Notes under the pieces: model-generated
Databases searched by the model: none
What the model saw: only the letters and a program-made list of their open reading frames with translations
What the model was told of the DNA's origin: nothing
DNA from: JAKAVN01 sp963734845
GTDB lineage: Bacteria; Desulfobacterota; Binatia; Binatales; Binataceae
Assembly: GCA_963734845.1 (NCBI GenBank)
Contig: CAVTIS010000005.1
Coordinates: 62,001-126,000 of the forward strand
Direction: 5' to 3'
DNA length: 64,000 nt
Program-made: the position numbers and the translations under genes
In this document: one piece after another, positions 33,856-43,370 of the stretch
How the letters are laid out: each line of letters begins with the position of its first letter
Numbering within the stretch: position 1 is the stretch's first letter

Positions 33856-34335
33856 ATGTTAAATGTCACAGCGGAGACGGATAGCGGATCGTCCAATGGT
33901 ATCGGTCAGGAAGACTTTCCTGCTCCGATTGGAAAACTGCTGGGGCTGAAGTTGAGTATTCCCGCAGACGGTCAGGCAACGGTCGAATTCGAAGCCACCG
34001 AGCGTTACGCGAATCCGATGGGGACGCTTCATGGCGGGGTGCTCTGCGATATCGCCGACGCCGCGATGGGCGCGGCCTATCGCAGCACGGTGGCCGAGGG
34101 CGAGAGTTTCATCACCCTGGAACTGAAGATCAATTTTTTGCGACCTGTATGGAAGGGAAAGCTGCACGCCGAGGCCAGGATGGTCCGTGCGGGCCGCATC
34201 GTGGGCTTGGCGGAATGCGACATCTTCGACGAACGGCGGCGGATGGTGGCGCGCGCGTCCAGCACCTGCATGACGCTGCGCGGCAAACTCGCCGAAGGTC
34301 GCCAGCCACCGCCGAACGCGAAGTCGGCGATCTGA
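33856..34335 (+). CDS. PaaI-type hotdog-fold thioesterase
   Basis: A small acyl-CoA thioesterase-like protein (159 residues) with one hotdog domain: 'GLKLSIPADGQATVEFEATE', 'ANPMGTLHGGVLCDIADAAM' and 'FITLELKINFLRPVWKGKLH'. The HGG motif and the Asp on the following helix (CDIADAA) are active-site marks of the PaaI/4HBT-like group, which hydrolyse phenylacyl- or hydroxyphenylacetyl-CoA thioesters. ATG at 33856 with AAGGAG nine bases upstream. It lies 20 bases after the pump gene and 59 before an SDR gene. Confidence 0.86.
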   Translation: MLNVTAETDSGSSNGIGQEDFPAPIGKLLGLKLSIPADGQATVEFEATERYANPMGTLHGGVLCDIADAAMGAAYRSTVAEGESFITLELKINFLRPVWKGKLHAEARMVRAGRIVGLAECDIFDERRRMVARASSTCMTLRGKLAEGRQPPPNAKSAI

Positions 34336-34394
34336 AGGAGACAACTCGATCCGATCCGTCAACGCGTTCCACGAACTGAATGGGGAGTATCACG

Positions 34395-35141
34395 ATGAGC
34401 GGAAGACTCGAAGGCAAAGTAGCAGTCATCACCGGCGGCAACAGTGGAATCGGCCTCGCCACGGCCAAGCGATTCGTGACTGAAGGCGCATACGTCTTCG
34501 TCACCGGGCGCCGACAGCCGGAACTCGATGCCGCAGTAAAGGAGATCGGCAAAAACGTCACTGGCGTTCAAGGCGACGTCGGCAAGCTCGCCGACCTGGA
34601 CAGATTGTACGCCGCCGTGAAGGCGAAAAAGGACTGCATCGATGTGCTGTTCGCCAATGCCGGCGCCGCAGAGTTGGCTCCTTTGGGAGGAATCACTGAG
34701 GAGCATTTTGACAAAATCTTCGATACCAATGTCAAAGGCGTCCTGTTCAGTGTGCAAAAAGCCCTACCGCTCATTGCGGACGGTGGATCGATCATCCTCA
34801 ACGCCTCGATCGTTGCCTCCACCGGGAATCCTGCGCTCAGCGTTTACAGCGCGACCAAGGCGGCCGTACGCTCTTTCGCTCGCACCTGGATTCTTGACCT
34901 GAAGGAACGAAAGATTCGCGTGAACGCGATAAGTCCGGGCCCAATCAGCACGCCGGGTCTGGATGGGCTGGCGCAGGGTGCAGGCGAGGAGCTTAAGGCA
35001 AGTCTAATCGCCAGTGTGCCGCTCGGCCGCCTCGGCATCGCGGACGAGATTGCGCGGGCCGCTGTTTTCCTCGCCTCGGACGACAGCAGCTTCGTCACCG
35101 GCACCGAGCTGTTCGTCGACGGCGGTGCCGCACAAATTTGA
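34395..35141 (+). CDS. SDR-family NAD(P)-dependent oxidoreductase
   Basis: Canonical classical SDR of 248 residues: 'AVITGGNSGIGLATAKRFVT' (cofactor), 'LFANAGAAELAPLGG', Ser in 'IILNASIVAST' and the catalytic 'VYSATKAAVRS' (Tyr-x-x-x-Lys intact). The end 'FVTGTELFVDGGAAQI' is the 3-oxoacyl reductase-like C-terminus. GGGGAG eight bases before the ATG at 34395 is the likely ribosome binding site, so 34380 is not the start. The intact catalytic tetrad contrasts with the SDR_c10 copies at 24.6-29.6 kb. Confidence 0.9.
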   Translation: MSGRLEGKVAVITGGNSGIGLATAKRFVTEGAYVFVTGRRQPELDAAVKEIGKNVTGVQGDVGKLADLDRLYAAVKAKKDCIDVLFANAGAAELAPLGGITEEHFDKIFDTNVKGVLFSVQKALPLIADGGSIILNASIVASTGNPALSVYSATKAAVRSFARTWILDLKERKIRVNAISPGPISTPGLDGLAQGAGEELKASLIASVPLGRLGIADEIARAAVFLASDDSSFVTGTELFVDGGAAQI

Positions 35142-35176
35142 GTCCCCCACGAACTACATTCAAAAGGAGAACCAAC

Positions 35177-35923
35177 GTGAGCAATGCTGTCGTTCTGATC
35201 ACTGGCGCCCTGACGGGTATCGGACGTGCTACGGCCCTGGCCTTTGCGCGCGAAGGTGCGAGCATCGTCGTTTCCGGCCGACACGACGAAGCTGGCCATG
35301 AATTGGTAAGCGCGCTCCGCAGCCTCGGCGTGCAGGCTGAATATCTGGCCGCCGACGTGCGCCGCGAAAACGATGTGCGCAATCTGATCGAACAGACGAT
35401 TGCGCGCTTTGGTGGCTTGGATGTGGCCGTCAATAACGCCGGCACCGAAGGCAAGGCCGGTCCGGTGATCGAGCAAACCGCCGAAACCTACGCGGCCACC
35501 TTCGACACCAACGTCCTCGGAACACTTCTAAGCATGAAGCATGAGCTGCGCGTGATGATGGTCCGACGCAGCGGGAGCATTATCAATGTGTCGTCTACCT
35601 TCGGTCACACCGGGGGAGCCGGCGCGTCAGTCTACGTGGCCAGCAAGCACGCGGTCGAAGGGCTGACAAAGTCTGCGGCGCTGGAGGCCGCGGAGTACGG
35701 TGTACGGATCAATGTGGTCGCTCCGGGGCCGATCGATACCGGAATGCTAAGCCGATTTACCGGTACTGACGAAAGGAAAGCCGGCCTGGTTGCGGGAGTA
35801 CAGCTTAAGCGCGTTGGGGAACCCGAAGAGATCGCACAGACCATCGTGTTCCTCGCATCCAGCAAAGCGTCTTTCATAGATGGTGCATCGATCGCCGTTG
35901 ACGGCGGCAAGACGGCCCAGTAA
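35177..35923 (+). CDS. SDR-family NAD(P)-dependent oxidoreductase
   Basis: Classical SDR of 248 residues: 'VVLITGALTGIGRATALAFA', 'DVAVNNAGTEGKAG', Ser in 'IINVSSTFGHT' and 'VYVASKHAVEGL' with Tyr and Lys intact; C-terminal 'FIDGASIAVDGGKTAQ'. The start is GTG at 35177 with AAGGAGA upstream, 35 bases after the previous stop, so both SDRs are in one operon. The pair probably acts on ketone or alcohol intermediates of the same route as the zinc alcohol dehydrogenase that follows. Confidence 0.9.
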   Translation: MSNAVVLITGALTGIGRATALAFAREGASIVVSGRHDEAGHELVSALRSLGVQAEYLAADVRRENDVRNLIEQTIARFGGLDVAVNNAGTEGKAGPVIEQTAETYAATFDTNVLGTLLSMKHELRVMMVRRSGSIINVSSTFGHTGGAGASVYVASKHAVEGLTKSAALEAAEYGVRINVVAPGPIDTGMLSRFTGTDERKAGLVAGVQLKRVGEPEEIAQTIVFLASSKASFIDGASIAVDGGKTAQ

Positions 35924-35998
35924 CAAGAGCACAAGAAGGGCGCGAGACTTCCGTTCAGGTATATAGCTCAAAAGAATTTTTGCAGCGGAGGTTCAGAG

Positions 35999-37003
35999 AT
36001 GAAAATAGTACGCGTGAGTCGCGCTGGTGGAAGCTTCGAATTGATGGAACAGGCGATGCGCGAGCCCGGCCGCAGATCGGTGAGAATCAGGGTTCAGGCT
36101 TGCGGCGTCTGTCATAGCGACGTCATAACCAAGGAGGGAATCCTTCCAGGAATCGTCTATCCGCGCGCGCCAGGGCACGAAATCGCGGGGGTGATCGATG
36201 CGATCGGTGCGGATGCCGATCCATGGAAAGCCGGGGATCGAGTGGGAGTTGGATGGCATGGCGGACACTGCGGGAAATGCGAATCATGCCGCCGCGGCGA
36301 TTTCATAACCTGCGTAAAGCTGCAAATTCCGGGTATCAGCTATGACGGTGGCTATTCAGAATTCGTGATCGCCCCGGTCGAGGCGTTGGCCCGCATTCCC
36401 AATGAACTGACTCCGGAAGAGGCCGCTCCGCTCATGTGCGCGGGCGTGACTACATTCAACGCTTTGCGCAACAGTGATGCTCGTCCCGGTGATCTCGTTG
36501 CGGTGCAGGGTATCGGCGGACTGGGACATCTGGGCGTTCAATTCGCGAGCAAGTTCGGCTTTGAAACGGTCGCGATAGGCAGAGGCGCGGAAAAGAAGGA
36601 CCTCGCGCTGAAACTGGGCGCGCGAACCTATATCGACGGCGCGTCGCAAGATGTTGCCAAAGAGCTCCTTGGCTTGGGCGGCGCCCGCGTCATTCTCGCT
36701 ACCGCGCCGGATGGAAAGGCGATGGGCGGTCTGATCGATGGGCTGGCGGCGGGCGGAAAGCTGGTAATCGTTGGCGCGAGCCCGGAGCCGTTCGCGGTTT
36801 CGTCGTTTCAATTGATTTTGACGCACAGGTCGATCGTGGGCTGGCCATCGGGAACTTCGATCGACTCCGAGGACACGCTCAAGTTCGCAGCGGCCAGCGG
36901 CGTGCGCCCGATGATTGAAACCTTTCCCCTGGAACGGGCGGCGGATGGGTATGACCGCATGATGTCGGGAAAGGTGCGCTTCAGGTCGGTACTAAAGATC
37001 TAA
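35999..37003 (+). CDS. Zinc-dependent alcohol dehydrogenase (AdhP-like)
   Basis: A medium-chain dehydrogenase of 334 residues. Catalytic zinc ligands are Cys38 (in 'QACGVCHSDV') and His60-Glu61 ('PGHEIAG'), and the structural zinc is held by four cysteines in 'HCGKCESCRRGDFITC' (Cys91, 94, 97 and 105). The Rossmann motif is 'VQGIGGLGHLGVQFASKFG'. Activity is oxidation of primary alcohols or reduction of aldehydes with NAD(P). GGAGG eight bases before ATG 35999. It closes the operon that includes the pump, thioesterase and two SDR genes. Confidence 0.9.
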   Translation: MKIVRVSRAGGSFELMEQAMREPGRRSVRIRVQACGVCHSDVITKEGILPGIVYPRAPGHEIAGVIDAIGADADPWKAGDRVGVGWHGGHCGKCESCRRGDFITCVKLQIPGISYDGGYSEFVIAPVEALARIPNELTPEEAAPLMCAGVTTFNALRNSDARPGDLVAVQGIGGLGHLGVQFASKFGFETVAIGRGAEKKDLALKLGARTYIDGASQDVAKELLGLGGARVILATAPDGKAMGGLIDGLAAGGKLVIVGASPEPFAVSSFQLILTHRSIVGWPSGTSIDSEDTLKFAAASGVRPMIETFPLERAADGYDRMMSGKVRFRSVLKI

Positions 37004-37047
37004 TACTGCGCGCTCGACCGGCTGTGACTCGCGAGGGAGCGGCGCCC

Positions 37048-38004
37048 TTACCAACCCATGAAGCGGCTCAACACGAACGCGGCCACCAAGGCGAGCCCGA
37101 ATTCGAATTGCAATTGACCCGAACGGGCCATCGCGCGGTTATGCTCCTCGGCGCCAGCCTCGCCGGAAACCAGTCTCACCTGGTCGATCGCCCGCGGCAG
37201 CGTCGCCAGAACCAGGAGCGATGGCCAAGGGATTATTTTGAAGAGCACGCTCGCCAGCACGATTACGTAAGCCATCGCGTCGCACGCGATGAGTTCGACC
37301 ATCGCGGCCTTGCGGCCGATTATCGCCGCCATTGTCCACTTGCGATGCTTGCGATCGTTTTCGATGTCGCGCAGGTTGTTGACCTGCAGCAAGCTAGAGC
37401 AGAGTAGCCCCATCGAAATCCCGACCAGCGCCGAGGTCCATGAAAAGCCGAGCGCCTGCACATAGTAACCTCCAAGCACGTAACCCGGGCCCATCAAGGC
37501 GAAGACCAGAAAATCGCCGAGCCCGCGATAGGCAAGGCTGAGCGGCTCAGCGGTATAGAAATACGAACCGAACGCCCCGACGAGTCCGAGCATCAGCACC
37601 GGCCATCCGCAGGCATAGACCAACGTCAGACCGAGCGCCGATCCTGCGGCGAAAGTCGCGAGGCCGGCAATATGAATCTGCTCGGCCGTGAGCAAGCCTT
37701 GTTGAATAACCAGACCCGGCCCGAAGGCGTCGGGCGATTCCCAGTTGTCGACGTCAGTGCCTTTGATGAAGTCGTAGTAGTCGTTGATCAGATTGGCGGC
37801 GGCCTGCAGAAGCATCGCGGCCGCGGCCGCGGCCAGATATTTCGCCGGTGAAAAGCCCGCGCCGGCATAGAACGCCAGGAACGAGCCCACGGTCACACTC
37901 ATGAAAGGCATCCCGAGCGTGAATGCGCGGCTCGCCTGTAGCCAAACTCCAAGCCGGCTCGGGCCGACGCGGCCCGGCGGCGACATCACTCCCGCCTGAT
38001 CCAT
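37048..38004 (-). CDS. menA: UbiA-family prenyltransferase, MenA-like (1,4-dihydroxy-2-naphthoate prenyltransferase)
   Basis: Membrane-embedded prenyltransferase that attaches the isoprenoid tail to 1,4-dihydroxy-2-naphthoate in menaquinone synthesis. The first Asp-rich motif is 'NLINDYYDFIKGTD' and the second lies in 'NNLRDIENDRKHRKWTM'; 'LAYRGLGDFLVFALMGPGYV' is MenA-like. About eight transmembrane helices fit in 318 residues. The ATG at 38004 has GGGAG six bases upstream; the frame is open to 38217 but the extension overlaps the divergent lyase gene. No other men genes are in the window. Ubiquinone-type or other UbiA substrates cannot be excluded. Confidence 0.82.
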   Translation of the reverse strand: MDQAGVMSPPGRVGPSRLGVWLQASRAFTLGMPFMSVTVGSFLAFYAGAGFSPAKYLAAAAAAMLLQAAANLINDYYDFIKGTDVDNWESPDAFGPGLVIQQGLLTAEQIHIAGLATFAAGSALGLTLVYACGWPVLMLGLVGAFGSYFYTAEPLSLAYRGLGDFLVFALMGPGYVLGGYYVQALGFSWTSALVGISMGLLCSSLLQVNNLRDIENDRKHRKWTMAAIIGRKAAMVELIACDAMAYVIVLASVLFKIIPWPSLLVLATLPRAIDQVRLVSGEAGAEEHNRAMARSGQLQFEFGLALVAAFVLSRFMGW

Positions 38005-38064
38005 TTCACTCCCTTGCCCTCGCCGACACTTTACCTCCAAAGCGATTGGCGCTAAAGGCGAACG

Positions 38065-39042
38065 ATGTCTTTGACCACCCATAAGCCCAGGCGTTTTCGG
38101 CTGCAACGTTCCGAACTGGCGGTGCCGGCCACCTCGCCCCATTTCTTCGCCAAGGCGGCCGCGAGCGCCGCCGACGTGATTTTTCTCGACCTCGAGGACG
38201 CAGTCGCACCCGAGCAAAAAGTCAACGCGCGCACGCGTGCGATCGTTGCGCTCAACGAGGTCGACTGGCGCCGCAAGACGGTCGCCGTGCGGGTCAACGG
38301 CCTCGACACACCGTGGGCCTTCCAGGACATCTGCGAGATCGCCCGGCGCTGCCCGCGCCTGGACATGTTCATGCTACCCAAGGCCGGCACGCCTTTCGAC
38401 GTGCAGTTCGTCGACGCTCTTCTCGGCCAGATCGAACGCGAGATCGGCCGCACGGATCCCTTCGGCCTTGAAATCCTGATTGAGACGGCCCTGGGAATGT
38501 CGAACGTGGAGCAGATCGTCGCCAGCTCCGAGCGGCTCGAGGCGATGATCTTCGGGATAGGCGACTACTCAATCAGTATGCAGACCGGCGAGGTCGTTTT
38601 CGGCACGCCCAATGAGCGCTACTCAATCCTGACAGCGGCCGACGCCAATGGCGTGCGCGCACGCCATTGGAACGATCAATGGCATTTCGCGCTGGCCCGG
38701 ATGACCAATGCTTGCCGAGCCTACGGACTGCGGGCTATCGACGGCCCCTTCGTCGACTTCGCGGATGCCGACGGCTATCGCGCCTGCGCCGGGCGCGCGG
38801 CCACGCTGGGCCTGGAGGGCAAGTGGGCGATTCATCCGAACCAAATAGCCCTCGCCAACGAAATCTTCTCGCCCTCGCCCGACCAGGTCGCGTGGGCCGA
38901 ACGCCTGCTCGAGGCGATGAAAGAAGCGACGGCCGCAGGGCGTGGCGCCGTCAGCCTCGACGGCAAGATGATCGACATGGCGCATCTCAAGGTCGCCGAG
39001 ATTATCCAGCGCAAGCGCGACGCGATCGCCGCCAACCAGTGA
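38065..39042 (+). CDS. HpcH/HpaI aldolase/citrate lyase family protein (CitE/malyl-CoA-lyase-like)
   Basis: TIM-barrel lyase of 325 residues that cleaves or forms C-C bonds of acyl-CoA thioesters such as malyl-CoA. Landmarks: 'RSELAVPATSPHFFAKAAAS', 'ADVIFLDLEDAVAPEQK' (Mg ligands), 'TVAVRVNGLDTPW', 'MFMLPKAG', 'LEILIETALGMSNVEQIVAS', 'EAMIFGIGDYSISM' and 'GKWAIHPNQIALANEIFSP'. Closest in pattern to L-malyl-CoA/beta-methylmalyl-CoA lyases. It is divergent from menA with 60 bases between starts. The substrate cannot be named from sequence. Confidence 0.85.
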   Translation: MSLTTHKPRRFRLQRSELAVPATSPHFFAKAAASAADVIFLDLEDAVAPEQKVNARTRAIVALNEVDWRRKTVAVRVNGLDTPWAFQDICEIARRCPRLDMFMLPKAGTPFDVQFVDALLGQIEREIGRTDPFGLEILIETALGMSNVEQIVASSERLEAMIFGIGDYSISMQTGEVVFGTPNERYSILTAADANGVRARHWNDQWHFALARMTNACRAYGLRAIDGPFVDFADADGYRACAGRAATLGLEGKWAIHPNQIALANEIFSPSPDQVAWAERLLEAMKEATAAGRGAVSLDGKMIDMAHLKVAEIIQRKRDAIAANQ

Positions 39043-39139
39043 CGAGCGCGATCCTCTGCTCCCGATGCGCGCGCGATCCCTACGCGATCCCGATGATCTG
39101 CGTGTTGAAACTTTTCCGCTGCGTCGTCCTCCACGCGCT

Positions 39140-40270
39140 TCAAGCCAACGGCGCAAGAAGCTCTTCATACCATGAGACCGTCTCCTCGACCTGGAAGCGC
39201 ACGTCGAAATGGCGCTCGGCCCGGCGCCTGCCGTTGGCCGCGAGCTGCTGCGCCAACTTCGGAAACCGCACCAGGCGCTTGATCGCCAGAGCGAGACCGT
39301 GCGCGTCGCCAAGGCGGATCAACAGACCGCTCGAACCATCGATTACAACTTCGCGGATGCCCTCGATATCGGTCGCGACTACCGGACGTGCCGCGGCCAT
39401 CGCTTCGATCGCGGCCAGCGGCAGCCCTTCGTAGGGCGAGGGCATCACCACGATATCCGCCGCCGCACGGAGAACTTCCGGATCTGCGCGATAGCCAAGA
39501 AAAGTCACCGTGCCGGCGAGTCCGGCGGTATCGCACTGCGCTCGCAGTTGATGCTCCAGGTTCCCGGTTCCAGCGAAAAATATTTTCAATGCGGGCACCG
39601 ATTGGGCCAGGGCAGCGGCTTCGAGCATCAGCGCATGGCCCTTTTGCGGCTCCAGGCGACCGAGCAGCAGCGCGGCCGGCTCTAAGCCGAGGCCAAGTGC
39701 CGCCTGCGCCTCGCGGCGCTCGGCGGCTTAGGCCGGATGAAAGCGCGCGAGATCGCGGCCATTGAAAATCGTGCGCACCTTGTGCGCAGGGATGCCTTTG
39801 TTATCGATCAAATGACGCGCCGCGGCGGCGGAGACCGCCACGAAACGATCGACCGAACGGGAGACCTGGCGGTCCAGCCAAAAGCTTCGCTTGAGCCGCT
39901 TGCCCATCCGCCAGACTTCCGGCAGATGGAGGGTCTCGACCACCGCGCGGACACGTGCGAGGCGCGCGAGCGGCGAGGCGAACAGGCTGCCTACGAAGAG
40001 ATGAGAATGAACGATGGAGACGCGCTCGCGGCGGAGCGCTCTGACCAGCACCGCTGCGTCGCGGAAGTCCCAGGGCGACGCTCGCCTGATAGCCACGGTC
40101 CGGACGCTAATTGCCGCCAGTTCCGGCGCCATCTGACACAGCAGGTCCGGCGGTGCGGCCAGGTATGGCTGGAAGCCTCGTGCGGGCAGATGCGCGAGGA
40201 GCGAGAGAACGTGCTCCTCGATACCGCCTCGGACCGTGCTACAGAGATAGTGAAGTACGCCCGCTCTCGT
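39140..40270 (-). pseudogene. GT4-type glycosyltransferase interrupted by an in-frame stop
   Basis: A GT-B fold glycosyltransferase (group 1). The frame from about 40270 reads 'VLHYLCSTVRGGIEEHVLSL' (N-terminal donor of the fold), then 'VSIVHSHLFVGSLFASPLAR', 'DRFVAVSAAAARHLIDNKGI' and 'TIFNGRDLARFHPA', where TAA at 39728-39730 stops it. The same frame continues with 'AAERREAQAALGLGLEPAAL' and LLGRLEPQKGHALMLEAA, then 'YRADPEVLRAAADIVVMPSP', the nucleotide-binding 'YEGLPLAAIEAMAAARPVVA' and so on to 39140. So one nonsense codon splits an otherwise intact gene of about 377 codons. No ATG precedes the conserved start: the codon at 40268-40270 is ACG. Decay or sequencing error. Confidence 0.8.
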
Positions 40271-40290
40271 GCCGCTCTGTAGCTGTTTGG

Positions 40291-41094
40291 TCAGGAAGAG
40301 ATGCGGGCGGGTCGCGCGACCGCGCCGTTCTTGCTCGCGGCAGTGCCGTTCACCGGAGTTCCTTCGATCCGCGGCATCGGCGGGGCCAGCTTCTCGGAAC
40401 TATCATCCGACAGCAGGATGTAGTGCTTGCCCTCGCGCGCGAGTATCCGGTTCTGCACCATCTCTGCGATGAGCCTGCTTACCATTGGCCGCGAGCTGCC
40501 GATCATCTCTGCCCAGTCGTCGTGCCCAAGCTCGAGCGTCAGGAGTGTGCCGCGAGTCTCCTTGACGCCGAAGCGCGCCGCTACTTCGGAGAGCATCGCC
40601 TCCAGTCGCTCGCGATACGAGAGCGTCATCAATGAGGCATAGCGATGAACGACCGAACCCCAGAAGGTGTTGAGACGCTCGAACAGGGAGATCAGCGCGG
40701 CGTGATCGGAATCGGCGAGGAGCTTGAGAATGCGCTGGCGGCTCACCAGCGCAACCGCGCAATTGGTGAGCGCCTGCGCTTCGAAAGCCTGGCAATGCCG
40801 ACCCTTGAGGTCCAACCGATCGACATAGCCGATTATGTCGCCGGGACCGGCCAGTTCCACGAGGAACCTCCGGCCGTCGGGCTGCGCGCAATGCACCTTG
40901 ACCACGCCATTGATGATGATCATCAGAACATCGGCGGGCGCCCCTTGTAAAAACAGGCGGAAGCGCCGCGTGTAGCGCGCGACAATATTGTCGTTGATTA
41001 GTTCGTCTATGATTTCGCTCGGCACACCCGCCTGGCGAACTCGCCATGCCAGCCGGCTGCGGTCTTCACTCAACGGATTGATAGAGCCTGCCAT
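40291..41094 (-). CDS. Crp/Fnr-family transcriptional regulator
   Basis: Regulator of 267 residues. The N-terminal cyclic-nucleotide-binding-type barrel contains 'RRFRLFLQGAPADVLMIIIN' followed by 'GVVKVHCAQPDGRRFLVELA' and 'GPGDIIGYVDRL'; the C-terminal helix-turn-helix is in 'LGHDDWAEMIGSSRPMVSRL' then IAEMVQNRILAREG. No N-terminal cysteine cluster of the FNR Fe-S type is visible, and the phosphate-binding cassette of CRP (RxSAxxA) is not evident, so the effector is unknown. The start at 41094 is preferred over the frame opening at 41193. It lies 20 bases upstream of the disrupted glycosyltransferase gene. Confidence 0.85.
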   Translation of the reverse strand: MAGSINPLSEDRSRLAWRVRQAGVPSEIIDELINDNIVARYTRRFRLFLQGAPADVLMIIINGVVKVHCAQPDGRRFLVELAGPGDIIGYVDRLDLKGRHCQAFEAQALTNCAVALVSRQRILKLLADSDHAALISLFERLNTFWGSVVHRYASLMTLSYRERLEAMLSEVAARFGVKETRGTLLTLELGHDDWAEMIGSSRPMVSRLIAEMVQNRILAREGKHYILLSDDSSEKLAPPMPRIEGTPVNGTAASKNGAVARPARISS

Positions 41095-41770
41095 AAAAAG
41101 GAGCCTCAACAGGCGGAGGCCGTACTCGGCTCCCCACCGGGCAATGGTCCGTATTCGCCGCTCTACCAGCCAAGGGCCGCCGCCGCACTGCATCGAATGC
41201 AGCCGGAATCTCGCGGTCTCGCATGCCTCCGATCATGGCAAATACAGGAGCATCCATCAGCGTCAAACTTTTGCGGCCTGGTGGGCTTTGACGCAGGGCT
41301 CGTCAAGGATCGCCGTAGCGCACTAGGCTCTAGCGAAAATGACAACTCAAACCGTCAAGAGCAACCTCTTCCACTTGCACCGCGAGCTTACTTGTATTTA
41401 CCCAACTACGGTAGAGATGAATACCCATGTCGATCTCCCGCCTAGGCGACAATGGAGGGCGTCAAATATGCATATATTAGCAGCTAATTACAGCTATTTG
41501 ACCAATATTGACCGGATGAGACTAGAGCACCGTACCGCTCATTTCTCCCTTGTTGGGTCCGTGTTTAAGTTAATTTTGTCCATGTGAAGACACCATAGCG
41601 TGAATTGTTACCAATAACGCGTGCTGCAGTTCACGAACTATCGTCAAAAAAATACAGGTCCAAGACATCTCAGTTCACGGTCTTCGAGGATTTTCATCCG
41701 CCGGAGCAAAAAGGAACGTGGCCACTTACGTTCGGACCAACGGACGACTATCAGACGTCCCAGGTTTGAG
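41095..41770. other. AT-rich intergenic region upstream of the Crp/Fnr gene
   Basis: This is the longest gap with no good gene. It is clearly more AT-rich than the rest (for example AAATATGCATATATTAGCAG near 41466), as expected for a promoter region of the Crp/Fnr-glycosyltransferase pair. A direct repeat TTGACC-N5-TTGACC occurs at about 41499-41515. An 82-codon frame from 41339 has no Shine-Dalgarno or recognisable domain and was rejected. Confidence 0.4.
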
Positions 41771-43213
41771 TCAGTCGCTGGCGGGACGGCGTGCCGTAGC
41801 GAGCAACAAATCCCAGGTCTCGCGCACGTCTGCGGGCGTGGTGCGCGCGTTGCCGATCGCGAAGCGGATCGCGACGCGCTCGTTGAGTCGCGTGGTCGAC
41901 AGAAAAGCGAAGCCGCTGCGGTTGATCTCGTCGACCACGCGTTGATTGTGCTGGTCCAGCGCGGCGGCGTTTTGCGCAAGCCGCGCTGGCAGATGGCGGA
42001 AGCACACGACCGAGAGCGGATGCGGCGCCAGCGTTTCGAAATCGCCGGCCTCGCCGATCCAGCGCGCCAGGTCCTGCGCCCAGGCGACGTGATTGCGAAG
42101 TATTTCCACAATCCTGCGCCGACCGTAGGCGCGCAATACAAACCACAGCTTCAGACCGCGAAAGCGCCGCCCCAATTGCACGCCGTAGTCCATGTAATTG
42201 CGCACCTCGCTCTCGGGCGTCTCGAGGTAGGCCGGAATCAGGCTGAATGCCCGGCGCAGCAGCGCCTCGTGCGGAGTGTAGAGGACTGAAAGATCGACCG
42301 GTACGAACATCCACTTGTGCGGATTGACCACCAGCGAGTCGGCCGCCTCGGTGCCCTCGAGCAGCCAGCGCAACTCCGGCACGATCGCCGCGGGCCCGGC
42401 GTAGGCGGCGTCGACGTGCAGCCATACGCGATGCGCGCGGCAGATCTTGGCGATCGCGGCGACCGGATCGACCGAAGTGGTCGAAGTGGTGCCGACGGTT
42501 GCCGCCACCGCCATCGGCAAAAAGCCCTGAGCGCGATCCTCCGCGATCGCACGGTCGAGCGCCGCCGGGTCCATCCTGAACGCGACATCAGTTGCGACTT
42601 TGATCACGTTTTCGCGTCCGATGCCTAGGAGGATCGCGTCCTTTTCGATATGCGAGTGAGTCTGGTCGGTGCAGTAGACGCGCAGGCGCGGAAGGTCGCG
42701 GCCCGCAGTGCCGAGATTGCGCACGTCAAGGCCGAGCGACTCGCGCGCGGCCGCCAGTGCATGCAATCCCGAAACGCTGGCGGTGTCGTAGACCACACCG
42801 AAAAAGCTCTCGGGCAGGCCCAGCGCGTCGCGCAGCCATTTGATCGCGACTTCTTCGACTTCGGTCGCCGCCGGCGAGGTCCGCCACAGCATCCCGTTGA
42901 CGTTGAGCGCCGCCACCAGCAACTCAGCGAGCACGGCCGGCTCCGAGCCAGTGATGGCGAAGTAGGCGAAGAAACGCGGATGGTTCCAGTGCGTGATGCC
43001 CGGGACCACGATGCGCTCGAAGTCGTCGAGCAGGGCGTCGAAGTCCTCGCCCTCCTCCGGCATCGCGGGCGCCATCGCGGCGGCGACTTCGCCCGGGCGC
43101 ACTTGCGAGAGCACGGGGAAATCGCGCGTGCCCTCGAAATAGCGCGCGACCCACGCGGAAGCGCGCTCCAACGCTGCGGCGAATTTACGTTCGTCCATGG
43201 CGGTTGCAGGCAT
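41771..43213 (-). CDS. PLP-dependent decarboxylase, aromatic-L-amino-acid-decarboxylase-like (group II)
   Basis: Pyridoxal-phosphate enzyme of 480 residues, in the fold that converts L-amino acids (Tyr, Trp, Phe, DOPA) to amines. The PLP-binding Lys300 is in 'NPHKWMFVP'; Asp268 in 'HVDAAYAGPA' binds the pyridine nitrogen; His186 of 'DQTHSHIEKDAI' matches the histidine stacked on the ring. 'NHPRFFAYFAITGSEPAVLA' and 'NVNGMLWRTSPAATEVEEVA' are substrate-side landmarks. It is downstream of the TTQ amine dehydrogenase genes (157 bases after the second cytochrome gene), so the product amine may be the dehydrogenase substrate. Related group II enzymes act on other amino acids, so specificity is inferred. 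Confidence 0.85.
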   Translation of the reverse strand: MPATAMDERKFAAALERASAWVARYFEGTRDFPVLSQVRPGEVAAAMAPAMPEEGEDFDALLDDFERIVVPGITHWNHPRFFAYFAITGSEPAVLAELLVAALNVNGMLWRTSPAATEVEEVAIKWLRDALGLPESFFGVVYDTASVSGLHALAAARESLGLDVRNLGTAGRDLPRLRVYCTDQTHSHIEKDAILLGIGRENVIKVATDVAFRMDPAALDRAIAEDRAQGFLPMAVAATVGTTSTTSVDPVAAIAKICRAHRVWLHVDAAYAGPAAIVPELRWLLEGTEAADSLVVNPHKWMFVPVDLSVLYTPHEALLRRAFSLIPAYLETPESEVRNYMDYGVQLGRRFRGLKLWFVLRAYGRRRIVEILRNHVAWAQDLARWIGEAGDFETLAPHPLSVVCFRHLPARLAQNAAALDQHNQRVVDEINRSGFAFLSTTRLNERVAIRFAIGNARTTPADVRETWDLLLATARRPASD

Positions 43214-43370
43214 GCGCGGCGCGCTCGGCGGCCCGCGCCAGCCCCGGAGTGTAGCCTAAGGTTGAACCGTCAGTTCTGTTCAGGTTTTTTGCGCCCAGCC
43301 GAATCGCCGAGGTGCGGCGATAGGCGGAGTTCGTTCCCTTAGTCGGTCCGTTCGGGTCTCCTGTGGCCCC

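Noticed and set aside
41339..41587. 82-codon ORF in the AT-rich gap upstream of the Crp/Fnr gene
   Set aside because: No ribosome binding site, no domain, and its composition follows the non-coding region.
42317..42628. Plus-strand ORF opposite the decarboxylase gene
   Set aside because: Antisense shadow; the minus strand has the PLP Lys, Asp and His in register.
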